From an uncultured Sphingomonas sp. (GTDB taxonomy: Bacteria; Pseudomonadota; Alphaproteobacteria; Sphingomonadales; Sphingomonadaceae), in contig CAJYLQ010000029.1 of assembly GCA_913775975.1 (NCBI GenBank), positions 1 to 36,262 of the forward strand: 36,262 nucleotides of DNA. The letters run 5' to 3'. This document shows positions 31,665 to 36,262 of the stretch, one piece after another. Position 1 is the stretch's first letter. Every line of letters starts with the position of its first letter. Position numbers and translations under genes: made by a program. Below the pieces are notes generated by a model, which saw only the letters and a program-made list of their open reading frames with translations, was not told the origin of the DNA and ran no database searches.

Positions 31665-31901
31665 TTGCTCGGCGTCAGGCTCGATTCGGAACTGGAAGAA
31701 CGGCTCGCCGCCGTCGCGCGCACGCAAGGGCGTAGCAAGAGCGATATCGCGCGTGAGGCGGTGCGCCGCTACGTCGACCTGTATGACGAGGCGTATCGCC
31801 GCGAGGCGCGACGCCAGTCGATGCGCGCATCCCGGCGAGAGGTCGCGGGGGACTATGCCTTCTGGGACCGGATCCAGCAGGAGGATGGCGGGTGGAAGTG
31901 A
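31665..31901 (+). CDS. CopG/RHH-type antitoxin
   Basis: A 78-residue ribbon-helix-helix protein: the beta strand LGVRLDSELEERLAAVAR, the helix-turn SKSDIAREAVRRYVDLYDEA, and a charged C-terminal tail (RREVAGDYAFWDRIQQEDGG) suited to wrap and neutralise a toxin. The start is TTG 31665, with GAAGG eight bases upstream; an in-frame GTG at 31656 has its ribosome site overlapped by the start itself and is less likely. It overlaps the toxin gene by ten bases and lies just after the GTTTAAC palindrome. Antitoxins of this type are labile and autoregulate. Confidence 0.85.
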   Translation: MLGVRLDSELEERLAAVARTQGRSKSDIAREAVRRYVDLYDEAYRREARRQSMRASRREVAGDYAFWDRIQQEDGGWK

Positions 31902-32221
31902 AGCACGGCGCCATCGTCTTGATCGCCGCGCCCGACGGGGACGACGCGGCGCGGCCCGCCGTCGTGGTGCAGGCCGACCTGTTCCTGGAGGCGCATAGCA
32001 CGATCACCCTGTGCCCGCTGACCACCGTCGTCGGCGGCGAGGCGCTGTTCCGCGTGGCGATCTCGCCGCAGGAGCATACCGGCCTGCCCGTTGAATGCGA
32101 GGTGCAGGTGGATCGTATCACCTCGATCCGGCGTAACCGTATCGTCAAGGTCATCGGGCACGCATCGCCCACGCGGATGGAGCAGGTCGATCAGGCGCTG
32201 CGCCGCTGGCTGGCTTTATAA
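31892..32221 (+). CDS. MazF/PemK-type toxin
   Basis: A 109-residue MazF/PemK/CcdB-fold protein, usually a sequence-specific endoribonuclease. Motifs are KHGAIVLIAAPDGDDAARPA, VVVQADLFLEAHSTITLCPLTT, the EVQVDRITSIRRNRIVKVIGH strand and the C-terminal helix (MEQVDQALRRWLAL). The family's usual first strand R-G-[DE]-[IV] is changed to KHGAIV, so catalytic activity should not be assumed. The start is GTG 31892, with AGGAGGA about seven bases upstream, inside the antitoxin end. It ends 21 bases before the aldolase gene. Confidence 0.85.
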   Translation: MEVKHGAIVLIAAPDGDDAARPAVVVQADLFLEAHSTITLCPLTTVVGGEALFRVAISPQEHTGLPVECEVQVDRITSIRRNRIVKVIGHASPTRMEQVDQALRRWLAL

Positions 32222-32242
32222 TCAATTCATTAGGGGAAGATC

Positions 32243-33151
32243 ATGACACCGACTGTGAAGGCGATCCTCGACAAATATGAAGGCACCAGCCCGGCAGTGA
32301 AGGCGAATCTCGCCCGCATCCTGATGCAGGGACGGCTGGGCGGTACGGGCAAGCTGGTGATCCTGCCCGTCGACCAGGGTTTCGAACATGGCCCGGCGCG
32401 CAGCTTCGCGGTCAACCCGGCCGCCTACGACCCGCATTACCATTACCAGCTGGCGATCGATGCGGGCCTCTCCGCCTATGCCGCGCCGCTGGGGATGCTG
32501 GAGGCGGGTGCCGACACGTTCGCGGGCCGGATGCCGACGATCCTGAAGGTGAACAGCTCGAACAGCTGGGCGACCTCGATCGCGCAGGCGCAGACGGGCA
32601 GCGTCGAGGATGCGCTGCGACTGGGCTGCGCGGCGATCGGCTTCACCATCTATCCCGGTTCGGATGGCATCTTCCACGCGATGGAGCAGATCCGCGAGCT
32701 GCGGGAAAAGGCGGCGGCGGCGGGCCTCGCCACGGTGATCTGGAGCTATCCGCGCGGCGGCGATCTGACGAAGGACGGCGAACTGGCGCTCGACGTCGGC
32801 GCCTATGCCGCGCACATGGCGGCGCTGCTGGGCGCGCACATCATCAAGGTGAAGCTGCCGACCGCGCATATCGAGCAGAAGGATGCGCAGAAGGCCTATG
32901 CCGGCACCGACTGGTCGTCGCAGGCGGACCGGGTGAAGCATGTCGTACAGTCCTGTTTCGCGGGCCGGCGCATCGTCGTGTTTTCGGGCGGCGCGACCAA
33001 GGGGTCGGATGCGGTCTATCAGGACGCGCGCGACATTCGCGATGGCGGCGGCAACGGTTCGATCATCGGCCGCAACACCTTCCAGCGGCCGCGCGACGAG
33101 GCGCTGGCGATGCTCGACAAGATCGTGTCGATCTACACCGGCCAGGAATAA
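32243..33151 (+). CDS. Class I fructose-bisphosphate aldolase (DhnA/FbaB type)
   Basis: A 302-residue Schiff-base (metal-independent) aldolase that cleaves fructose-1,6-bisphosphate to two triose phosphates. VILPVDQGFEHGPARSF, the HYHYQLAIDAGLSAYA helix, the lysine strand HIIKVKLP (about residues 199-206), VVFSGGATKGSDAVYQD (phosphate-binding) and NGSIIGRNTFQRP fit DhnA-type enzymes. AGGGGAAG lies just before the ATG. It lies only 21 bases after the toxin gene, with gap and pgk upstream, which completes a glycolytic cluster interrupted by a thioredoxin and a toxin-antitoxin module. Confidence 0.96.
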   Translation: MTPTVKAILDKYEGTSPAVKANLARILMQGRLGGTGKLVILPVDQGFEHGPARSFAVNPAAYDPHYHYQLAIDAGLSAYAAPLGMLEAGADTFAGRMPTILKVNSSNSWATSIAQAQTGSVEDALRLGCAAIGFTIYPGSDGIFHAMEQIRELREKAAAAGLATVIWSYPRGGDLTKDGELALDVGAYAAHMAALLGAHIIKVKLPTAHIEQKDAQKAYAGTDWSSQADRVKHVVQSCFAGRRIVVFSGGATKGSDAVYQDARDIRDGGGNGSIIGRNTFQRPRDEALAMLDKIVSIYTGQE

Positions 33152-33211
33152 GGCGGGCGGCGGTCCCGGCGCGATTTGCATCCGAGGGGACGGGCAGACT
33201 AAGGCCCGGCC

Positions 33212-33898
33212 ATGACCTTGGAAGACGATCCGCTGGGGCCGCTGGACCCCGATTTCGCCGCCTCGTTCCGGCGGGACGACCGGCGGCCGCCGTGCCAGCT
33301 CTACCTGATCTCTCCGGGTCAGGTCGGCGGCGACTTTCCCGATCGGCTCGCGTGCGCGCTGGACGCGGGGTCGGCGGCGGCGTTTCAGCTGCGCGTCAAG
33401 GACGTCGACCAGCATCAGCTGGCAAAGCTGGCCGAGCCGCTACAGCGCATCTGCGCCGACCGCGATGTCGCGTTCATCGTCAACGATTCGATCTCGCTCG
33501 CCAAGCGACTAGGCGCGGACGGCGTGCATCTGGGGCAGGAGGATGGCGACGCGCGCGAGGCGCGGGCGGTGCTGGGCCCCTCCGCGCAGATCGGCGTGAC
33601 GTGCCACGACAGCCGGCACCTGGCGATGGAAGCCGGGGAGGCGGGGGCGGACTATGTCGCGTTCGGCAGCTTCTATCCCACCACGACCAAGACGGTGAGT
33701 CATCGGCCCGAGCCGGTGATCCTGTCCTGGTGGTCGGCGCTGTTCGAGATCCCCAGCGTCGCGATCGGCGGCATCACGCCCGACAATGCCGCGCCGCTGA
33801 TCGCGGCGGGTGCGGACTTCATCGCGGTATCCGGCGCGGTGTGGAACGGTGACGAGGCCGCCGCGATGGCGGCCTTCGCCGCGTTGCTGGGCGACTGA
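33212..33898 (+). CDS. thiE: Thiamine-phosphate synthase
   Basis: A 228-residue TIM-barrel enzyme that joins the thiazole phosphate and HMP-pyrophosphate to form thiamine phosphate. CQLYLISPGQ is the first strand; AFQLRVKDVDQHQLAKLAEP, FIVNDSISLAKRLGADGVHL (VND, GVHLGQED), IGVTCHD and the phosphate loop SVAIGGITPDNAAPLIAAGA are present. The typical GxxFxTxTK diphosphate segment appears as FGSFYPTTTKT. A ~27-residue N-terminal extension rich in Asp/Pro/Arg is longer than usual. No TPP riboswitch is visible upstream. It follows the aldolase by 60 bases. Confidence 0.95.
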   Translation: MTLEDDPLGPLDPDFAASFRRDDRRPPCQLYLISPGQVGGDFPDRLACALDAGSAAAFQLRVKDVDQHQLAKLAEPLQRICADRDVAFIVNDSISLAKRLGADGVHLGQEDGDAREARAVLGPSAQIGVTCHDSRHLAMEAGEAGADYVAFGSFYPTTTKTVSHRPEPVILSWWSALFEIPSVAIGGITPDNAAPLIAAGADFIAVSGAVWNGDEAAAMAAFAALLGD

Positions 33899-33957
33899 GG
33901 GAGCCATCGGCGCGGCAGGCGCGTTGTTACGGCTTCGAAAACAAGGAGAAGCCGTCG

Positions 33958-34974
33958 ATGCCGCGCCCCGCCTTCCTCGCCGCGCTGGCGATCATGCCGA
34001 TGCTGGCGGCGTCCGCCGTGCCGCTGTCGGCGCAGGCTCCCGCCGCGGCCAAGCCCGCGCTGGACCCGGCGGTGCTGCGGTTGCAGGCGCTGCTCGACCG
34101 GCTGGGCTTCGGGCCGGGAATCCTCGACGGGCGGACCGGCCAGTCGCTGACCAATGCGCTGAAGGGCTTTCAAGAGAGCCGTGGCCTGACCGTGACCGGG
34201 CGGCTGGACGCGGCGACGCTCGCGGCACTGGCGCCCTATCGCGGCTTTCAGGCGACGCGGCAGGTGACGCTGGACGCCGACGCGCTCCGTGGCCCCTATG
34301 TCCCGCAGATGCCGAAGGATTATGCGGAACAGGCGAAGCTGCCCGGCATGGCATACGCCCGCCCGCTCGAAAAGCTGGCGGAGCGGTTCCACACCACGCC
34401 GGCCGTGCTGGCGGAACTGAACCCCGGCACCGGCCAGATCGCGCCGGGCACGCGGATCACCGTGCCCAACACCTTCCCCGGATCGCGCGCCTATCCCGCC
34501 GACGCCACGCCCGAATGGCGTGCGACGCTGGCCTCGCTGAACGTCGAGGCGGGCGTGCCGCAAGCGGCGAAGATCGTCGTCGACAAGTCGGACGGGATCC
34601 TGCGCGTGCTGGACGGGCAGGGGAAGCTGATCGCGCAATATACCGCGACGATCGGCTCCGCCCGCGATCCGCTGCCGCTGGGCGACTGGAAGGTGCTGCA
34701 CGTCTCGCCCAATCCCGACTGGAAGATGAACCCCAAGATCCTGAAGGGCGTCAGCGACGACAAGGCGGCGCAGATCATCCCGCCCGGCCCGAACAATCCC
34801 GTGGGCGTGGTGTGGATCGACCTGAGCAAGGAGCATTACGGCATCCACGGCACGAGCGCACCCGAGCAGATCGGCCGGGCGCAGTCCAATGGCTGCGTAC
34901 GCCTGACCAACTGGGATGCCGCGCGCGTCGCGCTGATGGTGAAGAGCGGCACGCCCGTCCTGTTCCAGGCATGA
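33958..34974 (+). CDS. L,D-transpeptidase with peptidoglycan-binding and LysM-like domains
   Basis: A 338-residue exported cell-wall enzyme that makes 3-3 crosslinks or attaches proteins to peptidoglycan. It has a signal peptide (about 1-26, ending PLSAQA), a PG_binding_1 domain (about 38-92, LQALLDRLGFGPGILDGRTG), a LysM-like segment (about 134-170, LEKLAERFHTTPAVLAELNP), then the YkuD catalytic domain (about 203-337) with His297 (YGIHGT) and the nucleophile Cys313 (SNGCVRL). It is intact. Its stop is one base from the start of the M23 peptidase gene. Confidence 0.95.
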   Translation: MPRPAFLAALAIMPMLAASAVPLSAQAPAAAKPALDPAVLRLQALLDRLGFGPGILDGRTGQSLTNALKGFQESRGLTVTGRLDAATLAALAPYRGFQATRQVTLDADALRGPYVPQMPKDYAEQAKLPGMAYARPLEKLAERFHTTPAVLAELNPGTGQIAPGTRITVPNTFPGSRAYPADATPEWRATLASLNVEAGVPQAAKIVVDKSDGILRVLDGQGKLIAQYTATIGSARDPLPLGDWKVLHVSPNPDWKMNPKILKGVSDDKAAQIIPPGPNNPVGVVWIDLSKEHYGIHGTSAPEQIGRAQSNGCVRLTNWDAARVALMVKSGTPVLFQA

Positions 34975-34975
34975 A

Positions 34976-35554
34976 ATGACGCGGCTGGGCTGGACGATCC
35001 TGGCCGCGATCCTGCTGGTCGCGGGCGGCTTCCTGTCGTTGATGTCGTTCGGAACGGGCGGCGGCGAAGGCCCCAGACCTGTGTCGGGCCCCGAGCCCGA
35101 GGCGGGCGCTGGCGGTCTGGTGGTGCCGGTAGCGGGCGTGTCGCGTGACACCCTGCAGGATACATGGGGCGCGGCGCGCGACGGCGGCGCGCGGCCGCAC
35201 GAGGGGATCGACATCGCCGCCCCGCGCGGCACGCCGGTGCTGGCGGCGGCGGCGGGGCGCGTCGACAAGCTGTTCGACAGCCAGGCGGGCGGCCACACCA
35301 TCTATGTCCGGTCGGGCGATGGCCGTTGGCGCTATTATTACGCGCATCTGGCCGGCTATGCCGCCGATCTGCGCGAAGGCCAGACGGTGCGCGCGGGCGA
35401 GCCGATCGGCTATGTCGGCGACAGCGGCAATGCCGGGGCGGGCAACACCCACCTGCATTTCGGCATCGCCCGGACCGATCCGGCCGGGGGCTGGTGGCAG
35501 GGCAGGGCGGTCAACCCCTACCCGATGCTTGCCGGACGCGGCGCGGATCGCTAG
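34976..35554 (+). CDS. M23-family peptidase (LytM-type)
   Basis: A 192-residue membrane-anchored metallopeptidase. An N-terminal membrane helix (about 5-24, GWTILAAILLVAGGFLSLMS), a short Gly/Pro linker, then the LytM domain with the zinc ligands His75 and Asp79 (HEGIDIAAPRG), the His124 of YYAHLAGY and His159/His161 of HLHFG. All catalytic positions are present, so it should cleave peptidoglycan cross-bridges rather than act as an inactive activator. It is one base after the L,D-transpeptidase and must be co-transcribed with it. Confidence 0.93.
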   Translation: MTRLGWTILAAILLVAGGFLSLMSFGTGGGEGPRPVSGPEPEAGAGGLVVPVAGVSRDTLQDTWGAARDGGARPHEGIDIAAPRGTPVLAAAAGRVDKLFDSQAGGHTIYVRSGDGRWRYYYAHLAGYAADLREGQTVRAGEPIGYVGDSGNAGAGNTHLHFGIARTDPAGGWWQGRAVNPYPMLAGRGADR

Positions 35555-35589
35555 ACCCGCCGCCATTCAACCCCGCCGTCCGCCCGGTG

Positions 35590-35605
35590 CCTGCCTTGCG
35601 GCAGG
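35590..35605 (+). terminator. Small hairpin between the M23 gene and efp
   Basis: CCTGCC (35590-35595) / GGCAGG (35600-35605) with loop TTGC, 35 bases after the peptidase stop and 35 before efp. Too short to be a confident terminator. Confidence 0.3.
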
Positions 35606-35640
35606 TCTGATCCCGACGGTTATTTGACAGAGACAGACCC

Positions 35641-36204
35641 ATGAAGATCAGCGGCGTGGACATTCGTCCCGGCAACATCATCGAGTATGAAGGCGGCATC
35701 TGGCGCGCGGTCAAGATCCAGCACACCCAGCCCGGCAAGGGCGGCGCCTATATGCAGGTGGAGCTGAAGAACCTGCGCGACGGCCGCAAGAACAACGTCC
35801 GCTTCCGGTCGGCCGAGACGGTGGAGCGCGTGCGGCTGGACACGAAGGACTTCCAGTTCCTGTTCGCCGAGGGCGACGGCCTGGTCTTCATGGACAAGGA
35901 AACCTATGACCAGGTGACGCTGCCGCGCGACCTGCTGGGCGATGCCGCCGCCTTCCTGCAGGACGGGATGGACGTGGTCATGGAACTCTATGACGAAGAG
36001 GCGATCAGCGTGCAGCTGCCCGACACGATCGAGGCCGAGATCGTCGAGGCCGACGCAGTGGTAAAGGGGCAGACCGCCTCGTCGAGCTACAAGCCCGCGA
36101 TTCTCGACAACGGCGTGCGCGTGATGGTGCCGCCGCATATTTCGGCCGGCACGCGGATCGTGGTCGATGTTTACGAGCAAACGTATGTTCGGCGCGCCGA
36201 CTGA
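35641..36204 (+). CDS. efp: Translation elongation factor P
   Basis: A 187-residue tRNA-mimicking factor that rescues ribosomes stalled at polyproline. The three domains are KOW-like ([19 protein letters not shown]), OB central ([20 protein letters not shown]) and C-terminal OB ([20 protein letters not shown]). The modification loop is QPGKGGAY with Lys33 at the tip, so the beta-lysylation type or an unmodified Lys, not Arg-rhamnosylation. Proline-rich segments in gspC, gspE and gspI in this window would depend on it for translation. A consensus-like TTGACA at 35624 is too close to be its promoter. Confidence 0.98.
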   Translation: MKISGVDIRPGNIIEYEGGIWRAVKIQHTQPGKGGAYMQVELKNLRDGRKNNVRFRSAETVERVRLDTKDFQFLFAEGDGLVFMDKETYDQVTLPRDLLGDAAAFLQDGMDVVMELYDEEAISVQLPDTIEAEIVEADAVVKGQTASSSYKPAILDNGVRVMVPPHISAGTRIVVDVYEQTYVRRAD

Positions 36205-36206
36205 GA

Positions 36207-36226
36207 CGATCAGCACCTGCTGATCG
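36207..36226 (+). terminator. Hairpin downstream of efp
   Basis: CGATCAGC (36207-36214) / GCTGATCG (36219-36226), a perfect 8-bp stem with loop ACCT, three bases after the efp stop. No T-tract, so terminator function is uncertain. Confidence 0.5.
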
Positions 36227-36262
36227 CACAGTCAGCCGCCCGGCCGGCCCGCGACAAGCGCG

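Noticed and set aside
33152..33211. A TPP riboswitch before thiE
   Set aside because: The 60-base gap lacks the CTGAGA and other conserved TPP-element segments.
35624..35629. A perfect TTGACA just before efp
   Set aside because: It is only 12 bases from the ATG, too close to act as the -35 of an efp promoter.

Overview
The window is chromosomal DNA of a GC-rich alphaproteobacterium, most likely of the Sphingomonadales (Sphingomonas-like). The evidence is the very high GC content, strong G/C bias at third codon positions, several neighbourhoods typical of that group (lon-hup; zapA-6S RNA-5-formyl-THF cyclo-ligase beside gap-pgk; a complete gspC-N operon) and a TonB-dependent receptor with the TonB-box style DIVVVG. 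This placement is inferred from gene content and composition, not from a database search.

Layout. 1-2250: the 3' part of lon, then hup (HU) with a clear sigma-70-type promoter, then tRNA-Val(CAC) and a bidirectional terminator. 2258-4345: two minus-strand membrane proteins (one unrecognised with a PH-like tail, one DUF808). 4498-6537: a plus-strand group of a LuxR-type HTH protein with a C-terminal membrane anchor, a small coiled-coil protein, a four-helix membrane protein and a RadC-like JAB-domain protein whose start is unclear. 6689-11066: a beta-helix lipoprotein with a Pro/Thr linker and Asp at +2, then a 905-residue TonB-dependent receptor, with an intrinsic terminator between them. 11077-11210: three consecutive hairpins, the middle one with perfect 29-bp arms. 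11220-11876 (minus): a 2-oxoglutarate/Fe(II) prolyl-hydroxylase-like enzyme, divergent from 11998-23242, a tightly overlapping twelve-gene type II secretion operon gspC to gspN. 23290-26568: tRNA-His, a leucine-dehydrogenase-like enzyme, a small WYL-like protein, an AI-2E/PerM-family membrane protein and two identical tRNA-Asp genes. 26598-28066 (minus): a ZauP-like coiled-coil gene, zapA, 6S RNA, 5-formyl-THF cyclo-ligase and DUF2842. 28201-33898: gap, a MOSC protein, pgk, a TlpA-like thioredoxin (minus), a CopG/MazF-type toxin-antitoxin pair, class I fructose-bisphosphate aldolase and thiE. 33958-36204: an L,D-transpeptidase, an M23 peptidase and efp.

The most interesting unit is 6689-23242. 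A lipoprotein whose +2 residue is Asp (the Lol-avoidance signal, also found in pullulanase, the classic type II-secreted lipoprotein) lies beside a TonB-dependent receptor, a prolyl-hydroxylase-like enzyme and a full type II secretion operon. I infer a surface-lipoprotein display system in which the T2SS delivers the lipoprotein to work with the receptor, and the hydroxylase may modify proline-rich segments of the cargo or machine. The prepilin peptidase (gspO) and any pilotin (gspS) are not in the window.

No stretch longer than about 300 bases lacks a gene. I saw no insertion sequence, prophage, CRISPR array or riboswitch.
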